Source: Crocodylus rhombifer (taxonomy: Eukaryota; Chordata; Crocodylia; Crocodylidae). Taken from it: DNA of 64,000 bases. Made by a program: the position numbers and the translations under genes. The notes beneath the pieces were generated by a model that was not told the origin of the DNA, did not search any database, and worked only from the letters and a program-made list of their open reading frames with translations. The stretch lies in NCBI GenBank assembly GCA_038503035.1, contig JAVSML010024360.1:382806-446805 (forward strand). The letters are read 5' to 3'. Positions 1 through 12,700 of the stretch are shown piece after piece. Each line of letters starts with the position of its first letter. Position 1 is the stretch's first letter.

Positions 1-585
1 TATTGAAACATATTTTGTATTGGTCTGGCTGCAAAGGCAGTTATTCTATATTTGTGAAGGTTATTTTAAACAGACTGACTCTGAGGGGGTGGGTCACACC
101 CCTCTTGTCAATAAATGATAGGTCAGATGCTGCCTCCAATGTTAGAAATCCACTTTAACAGCTCCTTGAATATTGAGATTTCATAGACAGAAAACTTTCA
201 GGTTAGTAGGGCTACATTTTTCAATTTTGACCTTCCTGTTGTTAGCTGTAGTAGGTTCAGAATTATCCCTTGCAATTTGGTTTCTTTTTAAACTGCACAT
301 TTTTCATTTGTGGCTGAAAAAAATTCCTGACTTTTAATCCTTCAGATTAAAGGACCGAGCAGAAATGGCTAGCTTTTTAAAAAAGTGGTATCCTTATAAG
401 AAAATTAACTGTCAGAATCATTCTTATAAACACCACCATTAGTATTAAAGAAGAACCACCATTTATAAATCTTTCTAAGCTTGAATAATTTTTATTTTGG
501 GAATTTTCCTTTTTGACATAACTCTTCTGATGTTCTTGTCATATACGATAATCACAGTGAATGTTTTTTCCTCACTTTTTTTCAG
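1..585. other. ANKRD17 intron sequence, no feature seen
   Basis: AT-rich intron leading to the first exon in the window. I see no conserved exon or recognisable transposon in it. Confidence 0.6.
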
Positions 586-799
586 AACTGGTAGCAAATT
601 GGGTATTTCTCCTTTGATGTTGGCAGCTATGAATGGGCACACTGCTGCTGTTAAGTTATTATTGGACATGGGCTCTGACATTAATGCCCAGATAGAGACC
701 AATAGGAACACAGCACTGACTTTGGCCTGCTTCCAAGGAAGAACTGAAGTAGTTAGCCTACTGCTTGATAGAAAAGCTAATGTTGAGCATAGAGCTAAG
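586..799 (+). CDS. ANKRD17: ANKRD17 window exon 1: ankyrin repeats
   Basis: The acceptor is a T-rich tract ending ttcag at 581-585 and the donor is gtaag at 800. Base 586 completes a split Arg codon and residues 1-71 follow. Two ankyrin repeats are visible: one with the core [19 protein letters not shown], and one with [19 protein letters not shown]. The exon ends in phase 0. Confidence 0.95.
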
Positions 800-3700
800 G
801 TAAGGGTCCAGAGATTAGTCTTGCACCTAAAACTTATCTTAGAAAATTGTTACTCCTGTGTGTTATGTTCCACTATTTTCCATGTGTTAACTACCTGCTT
901 ATAGAACATTTTGCATGTGGCTACTGAAACTAGTGTGGAAGAGGATGTGTGTTTAATAGATCTTTTTAAAAGAAAAGTAATACCCTTTGTTTGTTTGTTT
1001 TTTTAAAGGCAGTGTCCTGTACACATACATGATATAGGCATATACACAATATAAAAGTAATGGATTTTAAGTTTTGGGATTTAATTTAATCTTCAGATGA
1101 TTAAAAGCAGTAAGAAAAATAAATTGTGATCATTTTAAGATAATTCAAACTGTAGGCTTTCTGGTTTTTTCTTTAATAAGAAAACTTGCCTAACTTGCAT
1201 ATCCAGAAAGAATAGGGTAAAATCTTGAGGGGTGTAGACACGCTTGCATTTAGAGCTGTTTCAAAAAAGGAGCACTACATGAAGCAGTGTTAAAGTTAGA
1301 GTGCTTTTGCTACATTTGACATCTGTTGCCCTTTTGAAATGTTTAGCTTTTGAAGGAGCTCCCTATGTACATGTATCTATACCAGTGGTCACCAACCAGT
1401 GGATCTCAGTCCACCAGTAGATCTCGGAGTCTCTTGTGGTAGATCTGTTAGCCTCTTGGAGGTGATCTGAGGCTGGGGTGGGGGCCTGCCTAGCATTCAC
1501 GTGTGTGCCCCAGTCTAGCAGGTTAGTCCATGGGGGAGGGAAGAGGTAAGGGCTAGATTAAGGACCCCTGCGGTAAGGGACAGTGCCACAGAGGTAGGAC
1601 CAGGGGGAAGTTGTGTGGGCCCCTGGCTGGGTGGGCCTTACCTGCTGAGGAGGCATGTCCCCAAACAATTTTTTCTTCCTCTGCCTCTATCTGCCCCCCC
1701 CACACACACACACACTTTTCCCCCTACAGACTTGGATGGAGGAGAGCGCATGGTAGATCTTGAGTTGCTTTTAAATGCCAAAGATGATCTTCTACTTTGA
1801 AAGGTTGGAGACCACTGATCTATACCCTAAGTGTGCATTAGACCCATCCCCTGGGTGGTGTGGGGTGGAGATGCTTCTCTGACAAGCTGACTGGACTACA
1901 AATCAAATGACGTATCATGGCATTCTTGGCTGCTGGACCTGAAATGAATTTGTTGTCCAAGGAATGTTGGATGATTCTGGTCAGATCAAATTCCCCCGTT
2001 CCCTGGCCTACTTAAATAGAAGCTATAGATTAAGAGTTAAACTAAAAAAATATGCTTCTATGCCGTCTGTTTGGCTTGAAGGGGAAAAAGCCAAGACAAA
2101 TGTGCCCATCTTCCCAAAAGAGTACATTGCAGATGTTCCTGCACTGAGGGCTCTGTATGGGAACAGGAAACACTATTTACATGAGCTCTGCAGCAGCACA
2201 TTCCCTCTTTTCTACCTGCTACCCACTAATTGCACTGGTGTGAAAAGCCTAATATTGCAGTGAGTCGGTAGGAAGCTTCTAGTCCCTCCAGTGCTGCAGA
2301 GCACTAAGACAAAGACTTAAGATATAACTATGACATCTTCATCATTTGGACTGAAAACTTGCAATTTCTGATTGAGTTCCATCAGAAATTCAGCAATCAC
2401 CATCCCTCCATCCACCTATCTCTTGAATATTCCAGTACCAATCTCTCCTTTTTAGACACGGTGATTAGCATCCGTAATGGAAAAATACAGACCTTGTTAT
2501 ACAAGAAACCCACAGACCAACATACATATATGCACAGAACCAGCAATCATCCTAAACGCACCAAAAAAGCTGTGATATACAGCCAAGCCCTCAGATACCA
2601 CTGAATTTGCACTTAGGAGAACCCAGGATTGCCACCTCACCAATCTTAAAAAGGTTTTCACCCAACAAGGACGCTCCTCCAGAAAGATAGATCATACATT
2701 TGAAAGAGCCACCCAGATACCATGTGAAGAATTGCTACAGTACAGAAGAAACCCCCATGGATCACACACCACTGGTTATGACATATCACCCCTCCCTCGA
2801 ACCCATACAGAAAATCCTCAAACAGTTGCAACCCATAGAAGAGACGCTATTCTTAGAGATCTTCCCAGAGCCACCCATCTTAGCCTTCAAACAAGCACCA
2901 AACCTCGCTAGCCTCATCACCAGAAGCAAACTTCCTCAGGCCCAGAACACACCAAGTGGATCCAGACCATGCTTTGACAAGAAATGCAAAACCTGCCAAC
3001 ACATCACCACCCCCACAATTACTGCACCCCGCAATAGAACCATCAGCATTCCCGGATCTTACAGCTGCACCTCCCAGAAATGTAATATATCTCATCCAGT
3101 GCACCAAATGTCCTGATGGAAAATACATAGGAGAGACCAAACAACAACGGCGCACCAGAATGAACACACACCGGAAATCTGTCAAAGACAAGAATACCCA
3201 ACTACCTGTGGGGGCACATTTCTCACAAGAAAACTACTCTCTCTCCAATCTCTGTCCTGATCCTCAAAGGAAGCATACAAAACACTTCTCAGAGATGAGC
3301 CTACGAACTCCACTTCATCAACCTCCTGGATACTAAAAATTATGGACTAAATATAGACATTGGATTTATGATGCATTATAACCTGCCTGACATCTGACTC
3401 CCCAGGTACCTTTCCACTGTCCATCTACCTTCTCCCTGTCACCCAGCCTGTCTCTCATCCATTGACTCTTCAGTCTACATCTTCACTGACTGCCTATCTT
3501 ATATGCATACCAGCCCAGCCTCTGGCTTTTTTATTTTTCATTCTGTCCAGAAAGAGCACACACCAACTGCTGAAACTTCCTCAGCCTGACAGGGTTTTTA
3601 AACCTGAAAACTTGCTTAAAAAATGTTTTTTCCAACTATTTAAGTTGGTCTAATAAAAGATATCAGATTCAGCCAAAGAACCTTGCCTTGGAAAAAAAAC

Positions 3701-6700
3701 AGGTTCCCACCCCCACTCCGAGGACTTTTTTTGTTGTTTTTTTTTTAAAAACAAAAAAACTTCTGAAATATTTTCTTTTAGAATGATGAATAAAATGTTT
3801 AAGACAAGGTGTTCATATATTACTACCCTTTACTCCTCAAAAATAATTTCTAATAACTATGTAATAGGAAGACTTTTATGTAAAACTATCTACAGTATCA
3901 GATCATTACAGTTCCTGTACACTGAGGACAAGCAGTATAGTACAACTCTCAAATGCAAGATGCATTTCTGCCCCCAGGGGGCACTGCCATTTTCATAAGA
4001 GAAGGAAGAAGGATTCAGTGCTGCCTTTGCTTGTGGACTTCCTCTGTAGTTGACTTTTGGTCTAGAGGTTGGTGGATCTGCTCCTGTCATCCTGACTCGG
4101 CCTCAAAAGACTGAGAGTGGACACTGGCAGCAGCATCCGGTCATTCCTGTAGAGTTTAGAAACGAGGAAGTTTATTGCTCTGCTTGCTCAAAAGCCTCAG
4201 GAGAGGAGACAGAGCAAGTCTAAAGGTTTTGGAGTTGGGAGGAACCTGCTGGCTTCTGGCCTTGAGAACCACAGAAGTATAGAAGCTGCACAAAGGAGCT
4301 GAAAAAGTATACTTCTTTATTGAAAGGTAAGAGTTTAAATTTCTCTGAATTCAGTATATTAAACTATATTTTAGCTGCATTAGTATATTTTCATAACCTA
4401 TGTAATTCATAATTGGATTCCTGCTAATCTGATGTTTTGTGACAAATCACTCAGCCTTAGCAGTGAGGTGAGGGCCTGCAGGACAGTTAACTCTGTTCAC
4501 AGTTAACTCTGAAAAGGCCTCTCCTCCATCCATTACTAAATTTGTACATGCTGTAGCTTAGTGTTTATATATGCAAGCTAGCCACTAAATTACATTTTTC
4601 TTTTTTCTCCCTCAGCAAAATGGTGCGACCAGCTTCTAGCATACGGAAGCATTTCCACACGGCAAATTATGTTAAGAAAAAATGTGATTTGCAAATATTG
4701 TCAAATGAAATATGCATTTCCAAATGCTTCTAGGATGACCAAACACATCCTTGTATGTAAGAAGTGTCCTGCAGACATTAAAAAATCCTTCATGGGTATA
4801 AGTGAGGAGGAGGGTAGATCATGATGATGAAAGTGCAAGTAACTCCTTCCACATTCTCAATCCAGAAGTCCTGCTGCTACTATAACATCAGCATCACAAA
4901 GGGTTGCCCAATCAACATCCTCAAGTAACAAAATATTGCAACCTCCTATATACAAAAGACTCTTGATGGCTTAATTTGTAGACAAAATGGTACCTAAAGT
5001 TTAGGGAAAAATTGACCAAGCTCTTGCAAGAGAGCAGTATATTCTTCTGGGACACCATTGTCAATAACTGAAAATGCATACCAGCAGGAAGCTTTTAACT
5101 TACTAAGACTATCATACCATTTGCCCAGCAGACATTCTTTGAGCAAGCCTCTTTTAGAGTTGGAATATGAATGTGTAATGCAGTCTGTGCAAGGAAAAAA
5201 TCAACGAAGCACTGTGTCTTGCAGTACTTACAGATGGATGGGCAAATGTGTGGGGAGAAGGAATCATACACTTTGTGATGACAACACCTCAACCGGTTTT
5301 TCACAGAACCATTGAGACAGGAGAGAACAGGCATACTGTAGAGTATATCAGTAGTAAAATCTGTGAAGTTCTACATAAGATTGGGAGTGGTAAAGTATTT
5401 GCTTTGCTGACTGACCATGCAAGTAACATGAAAGCAGCGTGAGAGATCGTAATGGATAAATATCCATATATTACTGCAATGGGATGTGCATCCCATGGGC
5501 TAAACTTGCTTCTTAATGACATCATGAAGTTGGACACTCTGCAAAAGATCTATAGAAGAGCAAAAGAAGTTATAAAACATGGAAGAGCTACTCATATTGT
5601 AGCTGCAGTCTTTAAGAAGAAGCAAGAAGAAAAGAATGCAAAGAATCAAATAGTGACACTCAAACTCTGTAGTTATACTAGATGGGGTGGAGTGGTGATC
5701 TCATTTGGAAGTTTACTAAAAAACAAGATCTTCAAGACACAGCAATAATTGAGGATCTTAAAGTACCCAGAAGTATAAGGAACACTATTTCATGAGGATG
5801 TCTTCTGGGTTCAGCTGCAGAAATCCCTGAAGAAAGGGCTGTGTGAAGCTTTGGGTGCTGATTTGATTTGGAGGCTGGATCTCCGAATCCAAGTCAAAGC
5901 AGGGGACCAATTTAAAGGTCTGAATAGATTCAAAGCTCTCTGAGGTGAGTCGGGGCGGGGGGTTGTTAAAAGGCTGGAGCTGGCCCGGGCAGAGCACACA
6001 TGGGAGGGCTGGGGGAGCGAGGGGGCGGGTTGGGGGCTTGTGCAAAGCCCCCCATACAGTAGGGGGGAGTGGGGAGCAGCGGGGATTCCCCCCCCCCCCG
6101 CCTGGCAGCACCTGCTGAGCCGGGGGCTTTTTTCCCAAATTGCTGGGAGCTGGGGCAGGTGGGATAGCCTTTGCCTGGCTGGGAGATTGGGTGGTGAATG
6201 GGCCTGCCCTGGCTGATTCAGCCAAATCGAATTGGGACAGTGATTCAAATCACCAAATCGAATCACTGTCCCCTGAATCGGCCAAATCTGAATCCGAAGC
6301 GAATACTAGCCACTTCACACATGCCTACCTGAAGAGTCTAAAGCCAGTGTCTTCAGCAGTCACTGCATCTGAATCAGACAGTGCACTTCTGACATCAGAC
6401 ATACATTACCAAATACTCTAGATAAAATCAACTGTTTTTGAGAATCTGAGTGTATCTCTGCTTACAAGTACAGAAGAAAGAAAAGTGAAAGACTTTATTA
6501 ATAGACGGGAAGAATTTTGTTGCCAGTCGATTCATGCTGCGACAAATCTCTTGGATCCAAGATTCAAAGGCAGAAATGTTAGTGATGATAGCACTGCTAC
6601 TGCATTTGACTGGCTTACAAAACAAGCAACAGACTTAGGACTTGATGTTGGAAAGGTGCTTTCAAATGTTGCAGAATACAGAACATCTTCAGGTATTTGG

Positions 6701-9700
6701 TCCAGGAATGCAGTTTGGGACTCTGCCAAGCCAAATCCCTCCTGCATCGTGACCTTTGCATGACACAGCAGCCTCTGACTCTTCTTGCTTCTCGTTTGCT
6801 TCAAGTTCCTCCATCTTATACAATATGTGAAAGAAACAGGTCTGTGTTTGAAAATACTCACACCAAATCAAGAAATAAACTAACATGTGAAAGAACAGAG
6901 AAGCTTGACTGAATCTGGGCAAACCTTCAGTTTTCAGAAGTCAATGAAGACAATAAAAATGAAGGATGAGAAGAAGCAGAAACTGCTGATAGTGATAGCT
7001 CAGAAGATGAGACTGCTTAGACAAAGTTTCATGTAACAAAATTTGTATTCAATGTGTCTTTGTTGATTCCCCCTTTTTTTCTCAGCTCTTTTTCTAAAAA
7101 TGAGTTCCTTTCTGTATCTGCTTGACATGGTGGAGGAGACTAAGTCCAGAATACATAATCACTTTCTTTGTTTTACTGTAATGTTGATGTTTTCTTCTGT
7201 TTTCAACTTTAATTTTGTCTGCTTCTCATAAGAGTTCCTTAGAAGTTCAGCAGCTTGTAGCTTCATTTGTAACAAAAATTTAAAACTTCTTAAAGTAAAT
7301 TCAGTTAGTAAATTTGTATTATTATCTGAATGAACGATACTTTTAAATTTTAATAAATATTACAAACATTATAATTTTATGACCAAACCAAGTTATACAT
7401 AATACATTTTATGTTCTTAAAGTAGCAAAGTGAATTTAGATCTGTAAAGGGTGCTAAGAAAAATAAGTATTGCATATATTTCAAATTTTCCCAAAACTTC
7501 GGTTTTTTTCCAGGCTTCAAAAATTCCTGAAAATTTATATCTTTAATTGTAGCCATTTTTTTTTCTTTCCTAAGTGCTGCTGAATTGGTATGAATTTGAT
7601 TTGCAAAGTAATGTTTGAAATATAAATTCCAATATACCAGTATATTTCTTTTTATTAACAAAAAAACCCAAAACAAAACAGGAGTAACATCAACATGCAA
7701 CTGTAAATTCTAATGTGTTTCATTCCCCATACTTAACCTAGACTGGTCTCACACCATTAATGGAAGCAGCATCTGGTGGATATGCAGAGGTGGGCAGAGT
7801 TCTTCTGGACAAAGGTGCAGATGTTAATGCTCCCCCAGTACCTTCCTCCAGAGATACAGCTTTAACCATAGCAGCAGACAAAGGGCATTACAAGTTCTGT
7901 GAGCTTCTCATTAGCAGGTACCATATTTAATGTTGTGCTATTATAAAATGTCACTTTTTTTATTGTGGTTTTAATGACAATTATTTAAAATTAATTCAGC
8001 TGTTCTGGGACTAGTGAACAAAAGCAACCTTTTAAAATCAATGCTTTATTTAAATAATATTTTAGCTGTTTTTTGTACTGGATCAGCCATTCATTTTTTC
8101 CTTCATTATGTAGCAGCTTGATCAAAGATTCTGTCCCTCACTGTTGGAATTACCTATTGAACCTTCTGTCCTGTTAAATTTAAACATTACTATCCAGAAG
8201 CTCTCAACAGTGTCCTTCATGTTAGGTACCAACACAGCTGTCATACCTGCTCTGTTTCTAAGCCTGATTATAACATGAATCTGTAATTAGAAATGAAGAT
8301 TCAGCTTCTGAGCCTGGATTTCTAGTGGGTGCTCAAGTTATAATAGTGGTTATTAGCTTGTTTATTAAATTTTATATGAGCTTTTTTCTACTGATATAGC
8401 GCTATCTAAATCAGAGATTAAATACAACTTGCTGATGTCTGGGTTTTTTTGTAAGTATTGCAATTGTGTCTAAAGCTTATTTTGGAATGAGAGCTGGTAT
8501 GAAAGTAGTATTCAAAGCATAAAGCAGGGCTGTGCACCTGGAGGTCTGCAGAGTGTGTGCAGCCCTGGCTTTCTACCTGGCTGCTGCTGCCCCTATTACC
8601 TTGCCTACAACAGCAGCCAGAGTCTTGGGCTCCTTGTGCAGTCCCCCAGTGCTGGCGGAAGCACTGGGGGACTGCACAAGATGACAAGCTGGGGGAAGGA
8701 GGGAGAGCCCAAGACCCTGGCTGCTGTTGTAGGCAGGGTAATATGGGCAGCGGCGGCCCAGGGTAGCCTGCAAGGAGCTACAGGTGAGGCAGGATGCTGT
8801 TCCACACGGGGGCAAGGCTGCCTGCCTGCCTCTGCCTGCATAATGCAGCAGGAAGAGGGACACCCATATTGTGAGTGCAGGATGCAGCCTGGGGAACCTA
8901 TTGTACCCACTGTTGCAGCCCTGCTCATGTGGCCTTTGGGCATGCAGCCCCTAGACTTAGAAGTTGGACAGCCCTGGCCTAAAGAATCTTTTTCCTATGG
9001 CTGACCATCAGCCTATGTAGATGATAATGTTTGATGAGGTCAGAAAACAATTTAAAAAATATTCAGGTACCAAACCTATCATTAAATACAGTACTTTAAG
9101 GGTAAAAGGCAATTTAATTTATGCATGTCCAATTCATGCTTATTTCAAGCCTTCCGTCTTTAGTGAAGCATGTGTATTTTCCTAGGGGAGCTCACATTGA
9201 TGTACGGAACAAGAAGGGGAATACTCCTCTATGGCTTGCTGCAAATGGTGGGCATTTAGATGTTGTTCAGCTACTAGTTCAAGCAGGAGCAGATGTGGAT
9301 GCTGCTGACAACAGAAAAATAACTCCCCTCATGGCAGCCTTTCGGAAGGTAAAGCATGGGTCTGATTTATGTCTTCCTTACCTTTTTAAAATGTTTTTTC
9401 TTTGTAAATATTGGAAGTGCACTGATGCATCAGTCCAATATCAAATCAACACAGGTATAAAGAAAATTGACTATATCGGAAATTGGCCTGATTTGGCTGA
9501 TAAATACCTGTGTGCGTATGCAGCCATAGTGCAGCATGCAGTGCACCTTGCTGCCAGTCGTGCAGCTGGTAAGTCTGTTGTGCTGGATGGTGGAGGGGGG
9601 GAGGGGAGGGTAGCTTGGAGAGGGCAAATCAGGGCCTCCTGTGGTGAGGGAGGAAGTGGGGCTGGCTGGGGCAGACATTGCCCTGCTGGAGTGGGATGGG

Positions 9701-12700
9701 GTATAGGATGGAGCCACAGCTCATCTGGGAGAGGTGGGGGGGCAGCTCCTGCCACTACACACCCCTGGAGGGCATCGAGGGGAAGGGGGGTGTGAGGCAT
9801 GTGCCCCTGGATCTGCATGGGGTAGAGCGGGGCAGGCTGCCACTGCAGGCTGGGGCCAGGAGCCATGCCAGACTCTTCCCAGTGGAGGGGCTTGGCCACA
9901 CTTTGCTTGGGGAAGGCGATGCTGGGAAGGAGGGCTACGGTGGGTCACAGACACCCCAAATTTTGCCATAATCTCCCCCAGTAACCCCTCTCTCGGTGCT
10001 GCCACCATCCACCTTGAGCCCAGCATGGCCCCTGGCCCCAGTCCACAGCTGCAGCCTGCCTGTCCTGCTCTATGCAGCCCCGTTCACCCCTGTGCCCTCC
10101 CAGGGTGCACGCAGCAGCAGGATCCGTCCTTCCTCCCCGTGCCCCCTGGATGAGCTGTAGCTCTGTCCCACGCCCTGGCATGGCTGAACAGCACCTGCCC
10201 CAGTCCCATTCCCTCCTCCCTCACCACGGGGCATTGATTTCCTGCCCCCCCCCCCATGCCCCTTCCTCCTCGGCTTCCACCATAACAGACTTACCAGCTG
10301 GACACAGCTGTATCAGAAATCGTATCAGTATCAACTTATATACTTCCTTAAATATCAGCTATCTGTATCAGCCCTCAAAATCTTTATCGGTGCAGCCTGA
10401 GTAAATATGACTGCGTGGTGGTAATCAGAGTATGGTTACTTGAAAGACTGAATATTTTATTAAAATATTTAAAAAGAGAAATAAATTCATTTGAATTTCT
10501 GGTTTTGAATGCACAAAAATAGGGATCACATTGTAGTTCTTCAGACTTGAAGCTGACTTCAGAATTCACCAGCTGTAAATTTCCAGAGCCTTACTTGGTA
10601 GTGGAAAAGTACACAGAGAGCATGGTCTAAACCAGGGGTGCTCAACCTTTTGGCCCTGCAGGCTAAATGGGTGGCGCAAAGCTAGTTTGCAGGCTGGATG
10701 AGCCCATGGACCTGGCCCTCCTTTCCCCTTATGCTGAGATTGGTACAGCCCCCTGTGCACTTGGATTGGGCTTCAGGGTCCCAGTCCTGTCCCTGTCCAT
10801 TCCACCACTCCGGGATTGGGTCCTGAGGCCAGGTGCTACCCTCTTTCAGCTCTGTGTTACGTGGGGGGAGTGGTGCCACTGCTTTCCTGCCACCAAGTTT
10901 CTAAACCTGTAGGGAACCCTGTAGGCTGGATGGCACAGTCAAAGACAAAGCTAACAGCAGCATTTTTACTTCAGGGTTTTTATAGTCATAGACCCAATTT
11001 AGGTCATACAGAAGTTTAAAAAATTAAATATTTTGCAATTCATATAATCTTAGTCCTAGAGAAATCATACCTAAGGCTGCTCAGATACCAATGAAATAGT
11101 CTTATATACATGCAAATATAGATATGTGGAAGATGAGCATAACCAATATATAAGATTGGCCTAGTCAGAGATTAAATCTCATGAAATTAGAAAGATTCTT
11201 TCTTCAATTATGTACTACTTTATATATCCGTGGGCAAAAAAAATTTAAAAATTGTGCCTCAGTTAGTTCCCATGTAAGCATGAGGGACCTTACCTTAAGA
11301 GGTCATAGGGCTCATTCATTAATTTTAGGTGTCTGGATCCCCATGTGAAAGAATTGCAGAATATTATTGCTACTTTTAGATCCTGAACTGTCCATCCCAA
11401 GAAAAAAATTTCAGAACTCATGTAATCCATCTCTTCAACGAGTACTTCTGCCTTAATTTGTAGTAAAAATTATAAACTGATTGTGCCAAAATAATTATAC
11501 TGAAATGGCACTGATGCAACTGATCAGAGCACAGGGTAGTTCACCCACAGCTAGGTAGCTTATTTTAGATGGTTGAAGAATGGATATATACGGTGATATA
11601 TAGGGCTCATTTCTCAGCCGTATTGTGTGGCAATCCTTGGGCTCTAATAGCTTTCCCCTTTCAGACTTATCTGTCTGTTACCAAATATATTTCCCAACTA
11701 ATTTCTGAAAGGGTTAACTATCCAACCTCTAAAAGTAGCAGTGTTATTTATTGTGATGTTGCATTGTTCTTACAATTTACTAAATTGCTTTTAATTACCT
11801 TGTGGAGGTAGTGATGAAAGTCCCAGTACAGTCTGTTCTCCTAAAATTCTAACACCAATAGCTTTCTCACAGCCACTCTGTCACCAGCTTTTATCAATGA
11901 ACAATGTAACTTTTACTCATTTTAATTTAGTACAGTAGAAATATTGCAACTTTTTAGCAGCATCTCTTATTTTGAAAATAAGCTTTTAATTTGTGCCTCA
12001 GTGTTCCTCTTCCCATGTTCATCTTGTTAATGGTATAAAAAATGGACCTTTATAAAAGTAAATTATTTCCTTCACTTGCACAACAGCTATTGTTCAAAGG
12101 GTAATATTAGGTTTTATACTTCATTAAGAAGAGGCCCCCTCTACCAGTTTTCAATATCAGGGTTGTTTTTCTGTTGTGGACATGGAGACGAATGGAAGTA
12201 TTGGCATCAGAGGGATTTAAAAAAAATTATTAATGATAATTTACTATTTAATAATTAAGGAAACAAGGTTGGGGATGGTGATTGAAGCATCTCTAAAATA
12301 AAGAATATGAAATAAGGTTTGAGATATTTTGAAGTGTAGTTTCCTGGTGCCTTAATAAGAAAGCTTTGATACCATCTTGAATATGCAACTCTTTGAAAAT
12401 TATTCTTTTTAAAAATGCTGGTAGCTTAATATGCAGTAAGACTGTTTTGAAATTTAAATTTTCAGGGTCATGTAAAAGTGGTGCGCTACCTAGTGAAAGA
12501 AGTAAACCAGTTTCCATCAGACTCAGAATGTATGAGGTACATAGCAACAATTACTGACAAGGTAAGTGTAAGTATTCTAAGGTATCTCATCTTAGCAGGA
12601 TTTTAACAAGGTTAAAAAGTGATGCTAAAAGAATTATACTAATTGTGACTTAGAGGAATTTACAAAAGGACATCTGCTTGACTGGCACACCAAGTTTGTG

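Noticed and set aside
9471..10404. Overlapping open frames on both strands with Pro/Gly/Ala-rich products
   Set aside because: They lie wholly inside a hAT-type element delimited by a perfect target duplication. High G+C and the inverted structure explain the frames.
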